Assembly: GCA_903644035.1 (NCBI GenBank) | Contig: CAHJXG010000548.1 | Location: 1 to 15,194 of the forward strand | Direction of reading: 5' to 3' | Source of the DNA: Rhodospirillales bacterium | Lineage (GTDB): Bacteria; Pseudomonadota; Alphaproteobacteria; Acetobacterales; Acetobacteraceae | DNA: 15,194 nt | In this document: positions 7,261-14,944 of the stretch, piece by piece | How the letters are laid out: every line of letters begins with the position of its first letter | How positions within the stretch are numbered: the stretch's first letter is position 1 | Notes under the pieces: model-generated | What the model was told of the DNA's origin: nothing | What the model saw: the letters and a program-made list of their open reading frames with translations, nothing else | Databases searched by the model: none | Translations under genes and position numbers: made by a program

Positions 7261-7453
7261 GCGAGAGCGGATGCGACACGCGCAGCATTCGACTCCCGGT
7301 CAGGAGGAGCATGCAGCCCTCGTCGCACTCTCGCAGCCCCGCGATGGCCGAGGCACTCAGCGCATGAAGGCAACCGTCCTCATCGCGAATGAGGACATAG
7401 CGCCCAACCCGGGTGCCTTCCTCATCCCGGGCAGCTTCACGAACGGATGACAC
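7235..7453 (-). CDS. Small protein, paralogue of the one at 9087-9293
   Basis: From GTG 7453 this reads as 72 residues with the core RYVLIRDEDGCLHALS...MLLLTGSRMLRVSHPL...VLQWL. By eye it aligns with the protein at 9087-9293 at about 16 of 53 positions with one two-residue gap, sharing DxDGxxHA, the GxR turn and a final V-x-x-W-aromatic/Leu end. The alternating hydrophobic pattern suggests a small beta-rich fold, loosely like FlbD, but I do not assign that family. I prefer the GTG because it leaves a short leader like that of the paralogue; an in-frame ATG at 7585 would add 44 residues of doubtful character. Its 3' end is crossed by the start of the IS630 frame. Function unknown. Confidence 0.45.
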   Translation of the reverse strand: MSSVREAARDEEGTRVGRYVLIRDEDGCLHALSASAIAGLRECDEGCMLLLTGSRMLRVSHPLSRVLQWLAI

Positions 7454-7740
7454 GGTCGGCTTTCTCGGAACGAGGAACGTGTGTGCCTGGATCCACTGAA
7501 TCCAGCTGGCCAATGTGCCAACAATCTCCACCGGATATGCGGCCATGCGGGGCGGGTCCCCTATCCGGCCGGGGAATGCTCGCACACAGGATCATTCGGG
7601 TGAGCATGCCAGCCTTGAGCGTGCGGTGTGGCCACGGTGGTTGTTCATACTCGACTAGCATGTCTGGCTGTTCCCTACGTTGAGCCGGGCAGGTTACGCC
7701 GTCCGGCGATGTTGAGAGTGCCCAGCGCGGCCACAAGAGT
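7454..7740. other. Stretch without a recognised gene
   Basis: Frames are open on both strands, but none looks like a known protein or has a good start. A minus-strand frame contains HRTLKAG, a phrase seen in PilZ-domain proteins, without the rest of that domain. This may be a decayed gene upstream of the small protein at 7235-7453. Confidence 0.4.
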
Positions 7741-7860
7741 CAAAGTAAAAAATTTCTAAAAGCATTTTATATGCTCTCACTACGCATGCCAGTTCTGAAT
7801 CTTAACACTCTTCGATTTTTCCTTGTCAACATAGACTGCAAGAAAATCGAGTATGGACGA
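7741..7860. other. AT-rich block with hairpins and TTGTCAACAT
   Basis: The block is sharply AT-rich against its surroundings. It holds AGCAT-TTTAT-ATGCT (7761-7775), which on the minus strand is followed by two T-runs and so weakly resembles a terminator. It also holds a longer imperfect inverted repeat, CGATTTTTCCTTG (about 7813-7825) against CAAGAAAATCG (about 7839-7849). Between those arms is TTGTCAACAT (7823-7832), repeated exactly at 8573-8582. It may be a promoter/operator region, a transposon end or an attachment region. Confidence 0.4.
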
Positions 7861-7878
7861 ACCAATTGGTGGTGCTCA

Positions 7879-8265
7879 ATGGGCGACTACTCACGGCTGC
7901 GCGTGCACTTGCCGGTCTCTTGCAGGCCGAGCTGGCTGCCCAACCCGGACCGCCTGCCGCTCGCGACTGCCAGCAAGCGATCGCACAGGCTAGGCCGCGC
8001 CTCGCTGCATGGTTTTTGGGAGGAGATCATTCTGTCCTGGGTGATCGCGCAGCACGTCCGCTGGTCGGTCGCCCGCAACGGCGACGGGATCCAGCGCCTG
8101 CGCATCACGCTGGACGAAGGCGGCTGGGTGCGACGTCGCCCGGGCAGTAGGACCGTCAACCCCATAAACGACCGCCTCGGCTCGGCACTGTCCCTGGCCG
8201 CCGAATGCGGACTGGTTGCTCAGACTCAAGGTGGCCAGGGCAGGAAGGTTTACTCTTCGGCTTGA
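7879..8265 (+). pseudogene. Coding remnant, possible frameshifted regulator
   Basis: From ATG 7879 the frame gives 128 residues. Its second half (about 8010-8265; ITLDEGGWVRRRPGSR then LGSALSLAAECGLV) has strong G/C third positions and looks like a helical, winged-helix-type end. The first half is less protein-like. In the next frame, 7866-7960 reads LLTAARALAGLLQAELAAQ, which resembles the first helices of Xre-type HTH proteins. One reading is a small DNA-binding protein broken by a frameshift; another is two unrelated fragments. No firm family call is possible. Confidence 0.3.
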
Positions 8266-8509
8266 TGCGGATGGCGGAGGCGTGTTCCTGACCCCGCCCA
8301 TCACTGCCCCTCGGTTCATCTTCGGCACACTCGCTCTCGGTCTTGCTGGCGTCCACTTGGCCAGGCAGCGCACCGCGCCGGGGGCGCTCGCCGGGGCCAT
8401 CCTGGGCACAGCCTCGGAGCCCAATAGGAGCCCTGAGCAACTTCCGCCTCGTCATCGAAGGCGGGGCAGGGGCAGTCGCATCCCGAACCAGAAATCTACC
8501 CCTTGGCAA
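8266..8509. other. GC-rich stretch without a recognised gene
   Basis: Frames are open on both strands, but none has a ribosome site together with a recognisable protein. The plus-strand frame from about 8216 has a Leu/Gly/Ala-rich patch (FIFGTLALGLAGVHLA) that could be a membrane-like segment, but it then becomes Arg/Pro-rich and is probably not a gene. Confidence 0.35.
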
Positions 8510-8660
8510 GCACCTCTAAAAATATCGGATTTTACAATGCAAACCAAGAACTCCTTTCAAGAACTCGAATCTTTGTCAACATTGTATAAAGTGTCAACTC
8601 ATATCGTAGAAAGCATATACTGATGTTAAAATCAACATGTCAGCATAGTAGGCTCGCGTT
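8510..8660. repeat. AT-rich, repeat-dense intergenic block
   Basis: CAAGAACTC occurs at 8545-8553 and 8558-8566 (13-base period). GTCAAC occurs at 8575-8580 and 8593-8598 (18-base period), and TCAACAT at 8576-8582 and 8632-8638. CTGATGTT / AACATGTCAG (8620-8643) forms a bulged inverted repeat. TTGTCAACAT (8573-8582) matches the block at 7823-7832. TATACT at 8616-8621 could be a -10 box for the genes from 8758, but no good -35 lies 17 bases upstream. The direct repeats look like binding sites for a regulator, replication protein or recombinase. Confidence 0.45.
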
Positions 8661-8757
8661 TTTTGCGAAACCACATTGCTCTACCTGATCGTAAGCTCAC
8701 TCCATCATCTTTGGCGCCACTCGCCAGAGAATCCGACACAGAGATGGGACAGTCAAA

Positions 8758-9090
8758 ATGAGCCATACAAAATACATCGGGTTCGTTCTGAGGTGGCTGC
8801 AATCGCTCGTCGCCACCTTCGAGTGCCTCGGAGACGGTAGAGTGCCGTCGTCCCGAAATCTCGAGGCGGCGTCGATCTTGGATCCCTGCACGGTCAGCAT
8901 GGTGGCGATGTCCCACCTCATCGGCGGCAATTGTGGCCACCCCGGCGTGAGCGAGCCTATTGTCCGCTACGGTAAACTCCTGGCCTTAGCTCCGGAGTTT
9001 GGATGGACCCGCGCATACAGGCACCTTTACCCCTTGCAAAACAGCGCTTTGCGTGAAGGTAAGCCAGTCGGCGTCGAGAGGCAGTCATGA
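8758..9090 (+). CDS. Hypothetical protein, 110 residues, coupled to the next gene
   Basis: The frame from ATG 8758 has moderately strong G/C third positions from codon 10 on. It ends in a TGA overlapping the next ATG as ATGA, which is the best support for it. GGGA sits about 10 bases before the ATG and is a weak ribosome site. The protein shows no signal peptide, membrane segment or motif that I recognise. The opposite strand is also open over 8697-8930 with similar composition, so this call is uncertain. Confidence 0.35.
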   Translation: MSHTKYIGFVLRWLQSLVATFECLGDGRVPSSRNLEAASILDPCTVSMVAMSHLIGGNCGHPGVSEPIVRYGKLLALAPEFGWTRAYRHLYPLQNSALREGKPVGVERQS

Positions 9091-9293
9091 GCCTCATGAC
9101 TAGCGACAGGCGCATGGGGCCGTTCGTGCCGTTAATCGACAACGACGGCGTCAGGCACGCGATTCGGCTTGGGGCCGTGGTGGCACTCTGCGACGCGAAT
9201 GCGTGCGGCGACACGACCGTCATGCTCATGGCTGGCGGACGTGTCCTCCTTGTTCCGTCACCGACCGACACGGTGATGCCGTGGTTCGTCTAG
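9087..9293 (+). CDS. Small protein, paralogue of the one at 7235-7453
   Basis: A 68-residue protein with AGAGG 5 bases before ATG 9087, and an ATGA overlap with the preceding frame. The core runs FVPLIDNDGVRHAIR... VMLMAGGRVLLVPSP...VMPWF. It shares DxDGxxHA, the GxR turn and the terminal V-x-x-W with the minus-strand protein at 7235-7453. The pattern of short hydrophobic strands around a Gly-Gly turn suggests a small beta barrel or sheet, possibly regulatory. No enzyme motif is present. The two copies on opposite strands flank 1.6 kb of decayed and AT-rich DNA. Confidence 0.5.
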   Translation: MSLMTSDRRMGPFVPLIDNDGVRHAIRLGAVVALCDANACGDTTVMLMAGGRVLLVPSPTDTVMPWFV

Positions 9294-9723
9294 TCGCCCG
9301 TAGGGTCGCCGTGGCAGCGATGCTCCCGAGAGTCTTGGCTAAGAGACTCGACAAACCGAGTGAATTGAGGCATAAGCCGTTCCGCCATGCATCCGATCCT
9401 GTCCATAGCCATAAGCATACTCGTCTAGCTGTCGCCCTCGGGGCGGCATCCCGGCATCGCTGCTTTTGTCCATTGGCTGGATTTGGTTCTCGGATACTCG
9501 CAATTCTGATGTGTGCACTTGTAAGTCGTACTGGTGACTGTCCACTAGGCCTTGTAAAACTTTGCCTTTCGACGGACGCTTGGCGTCTAGTCCCTGGCCA
9601 TGCTCTACCTGATATGGCGAGCATCTACCACCCCGTTCCCTACCCGCGAATAGCCCGGCGCTGATTCGCCCGAGCTCGCCGCGGCACCCGTCGCGGTCGT
9701 CCATTCGCTGATGGGGACTCACC
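9294..9723. promoter_or_regulatory. Upstream region of the gmt operon, candidate element end
   Basis: There is no convincing gene in these 430 bases. CGTCTAG occurs at 9422-9428 and 9584-9590, and a third copy forms the end of the preceding gene (9287-9293). A 24-base imperfect palindrome at 9327-9350 has arms CGAG-n2-TCTT and AAGA-n2-CTCG. Such elements fit recombinase or GmtX binding sites, or the promoter/operator of the operon. No clear sigma-70 promoter was found. GGGGA (9713-9717) is the ribosome site of gmtY. Confidence 0.45.
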
Positions 9724-11397
9724 ATGATTATCAATGGAAATCGCTGCCGTGATGGCAGCGCGGGCGCCGCTTCGCGTCCTGCACTGACCGTATCGAACGG
9801 TCGGGTCTCGATCCGGCAGTTCCGACGAGGCCTGCACCACGTGATCCTGAAACAGCGGATTCCAAGCATTCCGGGCTTGGAGGTTCCCGTCCTCTACCTG
9901 GCGGAGCACGACGAGGGCGGCGCCGAGAAGCTCAGGCCGCTGAACTCGTTGACGGATTACTTCATCGCGCACTCGGCCATGTCCATGACGTGGATGCTGG
10001 AGCGGGCGCGCGGCCTGGGCCTGCTCTATGACTACCTGCGCCAGCGCAGCACAGCCCTTCGTGTGGTGGCCGAGGAGGGGCTCCTGAACTTCCACCGCGT
10101 CGCCCTGGCCCAGTTCGAGAATCACCTGAGCCGCGGCACGGTGCAGTCCGGGCCACAGGGCCTGAGCGACGACACGGGCCTGTTCTGGCTCCCGAGATCT
10201 TCGCCGGACAGCGCGCTGGGGATGGTCCGCGGGATCCGGGATTTCGTCGGCTGGCTGCACGACAACGGCTATGGAGACCGGCTCGGCGATTTGGTGGAAG
10301 CCGATCGTCGGCCCCCTGCGAGCGGGCGCGATGCGATCCGTTTCCTCTACGTCGCGCGCTTCCGCAAAGAAGTCAGCTTTCTCGCACACCTGAAGGAGCA
10401 GGGGCAGCAACGCCCTCCCGTCAACCGGGACATCCTGGGCCGGGACACCCGGAGCTTCGATGTGCCCGATCACGTGCAGTTTCCGCGGCAGTACCTTGGT
10501 TCGCTGTTCCGGGAGGGCTTCACGATTGTGCGCGGGTCGAAAACTTCTGAAGTCCACGAGGACCTGACCGCCAAGCTGGCGACCACGCTGTGTGCCTTCG
10601 GCGGGCTGCGGCGGAGCGAGCCGCTTCATCTATGGGTGAGCGACGTCCAACGCGTGGACGGCGCGCCGACTGTGTTCCTTCATCACCCCGTCAACGCCAG
10701 GGTGACGCACGAGGTCCATGGCGGCATGACCCGTCAGGAGTACCTGCGCACCTTCTGCGGGATGGAGCCGCGTAACCTTGGCGGAGGCAGGCTTCATGCA
10801 GGTTGGAAGGGCATCAAGTGCAATAACGAGTGGTGGGCACCGCTCTACTGGCTGCCCTTCGACGGCGTCGAAGACATCTTCTGGGCAACGTTCCAGGAGT
10901 ACATCTCGGAGGTGCGCCCGCGACTGATGCGCCAACGTCGCAGGCGTGGACTGCGTGATCATCCCTTCCTGCTGGTCTGCGCGGGCGGGTCCAACCACGA
11001 GGGCGACGAGGAGGCGGCAGGCGATCCCTACACCTACGCCGCCTTCGGCAAGGCGTGGGTGCGGGCACTGGGACGGCTCCAGGCGAAGTACGGCGACGAA
11101 GCGCTGGTCGTTTCCAAGCTGTTGGGCACGACGCTGCACGGTCCCCGCCATCTGTATGGGGCCTTGCTCGCCGAACTCGGGATCTCCCCGAATTACATCC
11201 AGGAGTGCATGCACCACATCAGCCCGTTGAGCCAGCTGACCTACACGAAGCCACGTAACGAGCATGTGGACGCGATGCTGTCCGCGGCCGCCGAGAAGAC
11301 TCGGCGCGGCGAAATCGGCGATCTCAAAGCCACATTCCGCAATCTCCAGGAGGCTCTGGAAGACGTGCGCGACCGGGCGATGGGGAAAATTCCATGA
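9724..11397 (+). CDS. gmtY: GMT tyrosine recombinase GmtY
   Basis: This 557-residue protein has the catalytic set of tyrosine recombinases in its C-terminal half: R296 in GGLRRSEP, H472-G-P-R475 as HxxR, H497/H498 and nucleophile Y507 in LTYTKP. The R475-to-Y507 spacing of 32 residues is usual. A long N-terminal part (1-280) should hold core-binding and arm domains. It resembles the GmtY recombinase of Gamma-Mobile-Trio islands, which together with GmtZ and GmtX defines these elements. The start ATG 9724 has GGGGA 6 bases upstream. The stop overlaps the gmtZ start as ATGA. Expected role: site-specific strand exchange during excision and insertion of the island. Recognition is by motif, gene order and recalled family features. 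Confidence 0.88.
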   Translation: MIINGNRCRDGSAGAASRPALTVSNGRVSIRQFRRGLHHVILKQRIPSIPGLEVPVLYLAEHDEGGAEKLRPLNSLTDYFIAHSAMSMTWMLERARGLGLLYDYLRQRSTALRVVAEEGLLNFHRVALAQFENHLSRGTVQSGPQGLSDDTGLFWLPRSSPDSALGMVRGIRDFVGWLHDNGYGDRLGDLVEADRRPPASGRDAIRFLYVARFRKEVSFLAHLKEQGQQRPPVNRDILGRDTRSFDVPDHVQFPRQYLGSLFREGFTIVRGSKTSEVHEDLTAKLATTLCAFGGLRRSEPLHLWVSDVQRVDGAPTVFLHHPVNARVTHEVHGGMTRQEYLRTFCGMEPRNLGGGRLHAGWKGIKCNNEWWAPLYWLPFDGVEDIFWATFQEYISEVRPRLMRQRRRRGLRDHPFLLVCAGGSNHEGDEEAAGDPYTYAAFGKAWVRALGRLQAKYGDEALVVSKLLGTTLHGPRHLYGALLAELGISPNYIQECMHHISPLSQLTYTKPRNEHVDAMLSAAAEKTRRGEIGDLKATFRNLQEALEDVRDRAMGKIP

Positions 11398-14300
11398 AGA
11401 CCTTCGAGCACGACGGCAAGACGATCCGCATCAATGACACGGAGGATGATGCCTTCCCGGCGTCTGATCCTCTCACCCGGGACATCGTCGAGACCTTGAT
11501 CAGCGACCTAATCAGTTTGCCTCCGGCGCTCCGGAGAGCGGTCGACCATCCGACGAACATGGACCGGCATCAGGCCACGGCAGACGGCCACAAGGCCAGC
11601 GTCGACACAATCCTGAAGCAGCACGCCGATGGTTCTCTCCTCCTAAGCCCCATCCACTTCACTACTGGAACCAGCGAGCGGGTCACGCACCGCGTGGCGA
11701 GGCAAATTCTGGAAAACACGCCGCTGGGTCGATCCATGCATCGGGAACTTGGTGCCGCGGGGCTATACGCATTTACAGACAAACTCAAGTGTGAGGGGCG
11801 GCGAACAGACTACCAAAACCTCCTCCGCTTGATCATGGCGGGCCTATGCGCCTCCACTGCCGGTGCCGACGACATCAGCAAGCTACCACCTGAAGCATAT
11901 TTGGCGTGGCTGCGCTTCTTCCGCAATCCAGAAGATACTCGTTGGAAGCAAGAGTTCTGGGGCGGTCGGAAAGAGATCGCTTTCCAATGCCTTCGAGAAC
12001 TGACCTACGCTTACGCGAGGCTGACAGGGCACCAGCAAGTGTCTGTGTATGCCAGGCAAAGGCGGACTGATACAACGGCTCTGCATTACTGGACAGACAT
12101 CGAGCGAAATCCTCCGGAGCACATCCGACCTTGGATGAGAATGTTTACTGCTTGGCGTTCAAACGAGCCAGCATTCTCCCCGATGTATCGGCAGATGTTC
12201 ATGCATTTTGTGAAATGGCTGGACAACCATTTCACAACTCCCGAGATCGCCGATGTCGCAGTATTCCTCTCGCAGCCTCGCCGTGAGCCAGGGTTCGCCG
12301 AATACCTGATCAAGCGGCGGCAACAGGCAGCAAAGCCCGAAGCAGGGACAGCCTTCATCCAAACGATCGCTTACGCAAAGCGCTTCTCTGATTTCCTGGT
12401 TTCGGAACTGGCGGTTCGGGACCAGGGGAAGGCGGTGCCTGTCCACCCCCTGGTGACCGCTTCAGACGTTCAGCTTGCTAAGAACGTTGCAAAACTGGGG
12501 GGCAAAACGAGCCACCCGACCGAAGCGAAATCCAGGCCGCTCCCCATGAGATTCTATCAGCTTGCCCGGGAGATCCTTGAGGAAGGAGAGCACGGATGGC
12601 CGGGGAAGTCGGGGGCTTGTGCGGAAACGGTGATCCGCACGAACGGTGCCTCGGAAAAGATTTACTGCCCCGTTCTGCCTACTTTGTTCCTGTCTTTGTT
12701 TCACCTGCCCCTTCGAGTTGGACAAATGAAACGACTTGATAGCGGCGAGGGGGACATCATGCGGTTCGATGGCGGTACCCTGTCGTGGGACTCGAACCAT
12801 GGGCCCAACATGGGCTACTGGCGGCGGCATGCGCCAGGCGACGGCGATCGCGGCTACGCCCGTCGAACCGGCTCGGAGTCGAAGAGCATCACGGGATTCT
12901 CGGTCAACACGAACAAGACCGGGGCACCCTACGTCGTTCCTTGGCAAAACGAGCAGTTGCACAAGCTGTTCCACGACCTCCGACTCTGGCAGGAGCGCAA
13001 CAACCCCTGCAAGTTCCCGATCGGTCCGGAACTCTACGTCGACAACGTCGAGGACGCGGAAGAGGGTAAGCTCGAAGGCTACCCCGACATTTTCCCCCTA
13101 TTCCGCTTGCCCGTCGAAAGTCGGGGCAGCCGTCAGGGCTGCCCACCCAACATGAGGCGGACAGGCAACTTTTGGAACCTGTTGATGGCGGAGGTCGAAC
13201 ACCGCTGGAATAAGGCCAATTCCCCCGAGGATCACGTTCAGATCGTCAAACGCCAAGCGCGGACAAAACAACCATACGCGTCGAGGTACAATCCACACGG
13301 CCTGAGGGTCGCCGGATTGACCCTCATGTTCCACCAGAAAGTCCCAATCGAGGTCATCAGCAAGCTCGTCGCTGGCCACAAGACGATCCTGATGACGCTT
13401 TACTACCTGAAGTTCGATCCCGCGATGATCAACCAAGCCCTCAATGAAGCCTCGCAACGGCGAGAGGCGGTCGAGGCTGAGGCGTGGATCCGGGACCTGA
13501 AATCGGCCAAGTACGAGGCCGCCCAGAAAAAGGCCGCGTTCATTCATGAGGACGGTCTCCAGGCCGCCACATCGATGGACGCCACGGACAAAGTGTGCTG
13601 GTCCGACACTGGGATCGGGATCTGCCCCTGGGACGGCAAGCGTTGCGGCGACGGCGGACCCTGCATCCGCAAAAACAAGCGGCCCGGCGGCGTCGTCCAA
13701 AACATCCACGGGCCGGTCGAAGGCGGCGAGCGCAACTGCATCCTCTGTCGTCATTTCATCACCGGTCCGGCTTGGCGTACCCCGTTGTGGCTTTACGGCA
13801 CCAAGCTCGCCCGCCAGTTGGCCTCGAAGTCCGAGCGCAGTGCCGAACTGGAACGGGAAATCAATGACCTGCGTGCGCAGCACAAGAAGGTATCCGATAC
13901 CGCGAACCGGCAGCGCCTGTCGAAAGATCTCGAGCGGCGCCGTATCGAGTTGGATGCGGTCAACGCCGAGATCGTGATTGTGGCCAACGGCATGTGGAAC
14001 ACGCAGAATCTGATTGAAGCTTGCCACAAGGTCGAACAAGCAGCGGATTCGGACGGCGATGGAAGTGTGAACGCATTGGTGGCGCAGGACGGTGACTCCG
14101 TGGTCGAGTACCTCGAGGTCAGCGAGTTCGAGCAGGCGGCGATCATCACCGCCGGAAGCCGAATCCACCCCATCCTCCACGACGCCGAAACCGAAGCGGC
14201 ACGTGACAGATTCCTTGACGCGATCATGTGGCGGAGCGGAAATCAGCCGTTGACGTTTGCCCCCCTTGACCCGGTGACCAAACGGCGAGGTCAGGATGCA

Positions 14301-14492
14301 CTCAGCCGGTTGCTCTTGGAGCGCGTCGAGCGCGAAGAGATCGCCGCATTGACGTCGGGCGCGATGCGGCTCCAGGATCTGCGTCTCGAGGATGAGGTTG
14401 CGGCCGCCATCACCGCCGCGATCGGCTCCCCGATCACCATCGCCGGTGCCGGGCATCCGGCGTTGATCGGTGCTCGGGAAATCGTCGCATGA
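11394..14492 (+). CDS. gmtZ: GMT integrase GmtZ (VPA1269 family)
   Basis: A 1032-residue protein with a second tyrosine-recombinase domain: R441 in LPLRVGQ, a beta-hairpin Lys near 508 (NTNKTG), H635-G-L-R638 as HxxR, H662 in AGHKT and Y670 in TLYYLKF. R638 to Y670 is 32 residues, the same as in GmtY. After the catalytic domain comes a Cys cluster (C735, C744, C751, C757, C782, C785) that probably binds zinc, then a charged coiled-coil stretch (about 808-865) and a 170-residue tail. This matches the large VPA1269-type integrase of GMT islands. It starts inside the gmtY stop (ATGA) and its own stop overlaps gmtX (ATGA), so the three are one translational unit. Two different tyrosine recombinases in one operon suggest a hetero-oligomeric synapse. 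Confidence 0.88.
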   Translation: MKTFEHDGKTIRINDTEDDAFPASDPLTRDIVETLISDLISLPPALRRAVDHPTNMDRHQATADGHKASVDTILKQHADGSLLLSPIHFTTGTSERVTHRVARQILENTPLGRSMHRELGAAGLYAFTDKLKCEGRRTDYQNLLRLIMAGLCASTAGADDISKLPPEAYLAWLRFFRNPEDTRWKQEFWGGRKEIAFQCLRELTYAYARLTGHQQVSVYARQRRTDTTALHYWTDIERNPPEHIRPWMRMFTAWRSNEPAFSPMYRQMFMHFVKWLDNHFTTPEIADVAVFLSQPRREPGFAEYLIKRRQQAAKPEAGTAFIQTIAYAKRFSDFLVSELAVRDQGKAVPVHPLVTASDVQLAKNVAKLGGKTSHPTEAKSRPLPMRFYQLAREILEEGEHGWPGKSGACAETVIRTNGASEKIYCPVLPTLFLSLFHLPLRVGQMKRLDSGEGDIMRFDGGTLSWDSNHGPNMGYWRRHAPGDGDRGYARRTGSESKSITGFSVNTNKTGAPYVVPWQNEQLHKLFHDLRLWQERNNPCKFPIGPELYVDNVEDAEEGKLEGYPDIFPLFRLPVESRGSRQGCPPNMRRTGNFWNLLMAEVEHRWNKANSPEDHVQIVKRQARTKQPYASRYNPHGLRVAGLTLMFHQKVPIEVISKLVAGHKTILMTLYYLKFDPAMINQALNEASQRREAVEAEAWIRDLKSAKYEAAQKKAAFIHEDGLQAATSMDATDKVCWSDTGIGICPWDGKRCGDGGPCIRKNKRPGGVVQNIHGPVEGGERNCILCRHFITGPAWRTPLWLYGTKLARQLASKSERSAELEREINDLRAQHKKVSDTANRQRLSKDLERRRIELDAVNAEIVIVANGMWNTQNLIEACHKVEQAADSDGDGSVNALVAQDGDSVVEYLEVSEFEQAAIITAGSRIHPILHDAETEAARDRFLDAIMWRSGNQPLTFAPLDPVTKRRGQDALSRLLLERVEREEIAALTSGAMRLQDLRLEDEVAAAITAAIGSPITIAGAGHPALIGAREIVA

Positions 14493-14944
14493 GCAGGCGC
14501 GATGTCGAGGCCGATGTCCTGTCGGCATTGGACGCTTTCGTGGGACGAGGGGGTCGCCTGCCCGCCACGGCTGACGGCAAGGTCAACGTGGCTGCGCTGT
14601 GCCGGGAACTCGGCCTTCGGCCGTCCGACGCGCAGCACCTGTTCAGGAAGGAGGCGGTGAAGACGGTCGTCAACGCCTTGGCGGAGGAGCAGGAACAGCT
14701 GCGCATCGGCGCGCGTGCGGATCGGGAGGCCGCCGATCAGGCGATCCACGACGGCATCGCGCGCGTCAGCGCGCAGGCCAGGCGCGACGCCCAGGCGGCC
14801 ACGGAGCAATCCGCGGCCGCCGCGGTGCTGATCGAGGAGCTCGCGCAGACGCGGGCAGAGGTCGAGGCGCTCAGGCTGGCGCGCTCGTCCCTGGAGGCGC
14901 GCCTTCGCGTCTTCGAGGACGGCGGTCTCCCGCCGCGGTTCTGA
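14489..14944 (+). CDS. gmtX: GMT accessory protein GmtX
   Basis: A 151-residue protein. Residues about 28-55 (VNVAALCRELGLRPSDAQHL) look like a helix-turn-helix, and residues about 60-143 form a long Ala/Glu/Arg-rich coiled coil. The size, fold pattern and place directly after gmtZ fit GmtX, the third protein of the trio. Its biochemical role is not established; DNA binding and assembly or regulation of the recombinases are reasonable inferences. The ATG overlaps the gmtZ stop (ATGA), and its stop overlaps the next ATG by one base (TGATG), so a fourth protein is translated with the trio. No catalytic motif is seen. Confidence 0.8.
   Translation: MSRRDVEADVLSALDAFVGRGGRLPATADGKVNVAALCRELGLRPSDAQHLFRKEAVKTVVNALAEEQEQLRIGARADREAADQAIHDGIARVSAQARRDAQAATEQSAAAAVLIEELAQTRAEVEALRLARSSLEARLRVFEDGGLPPRF

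Noticed and set aside
7437..7736. HRTLKAG phrase suggesting a PilZ domain
   Set aside because: Only six or seven residues fit; the rest of the PilZ pattern is missing and the start is unsupported.
7861..7870. ACCAATTGGT palindrome as an operator
   Set aside because: A single 10-base palindrome with no second copy is likely by chance.
9640..10629. Open frame of 329 codons on the minus strand
   Set aside because: It is a shadow of gmtY and its protein is low in complexity with no motif.
13098..14528. Long open frame (476 codons) on the minus strand
   Set aside because: It is antisense to gmtZ, whose catalytic motifs are clear; the opposite frame shows no domain and is a GC-rich shadow.
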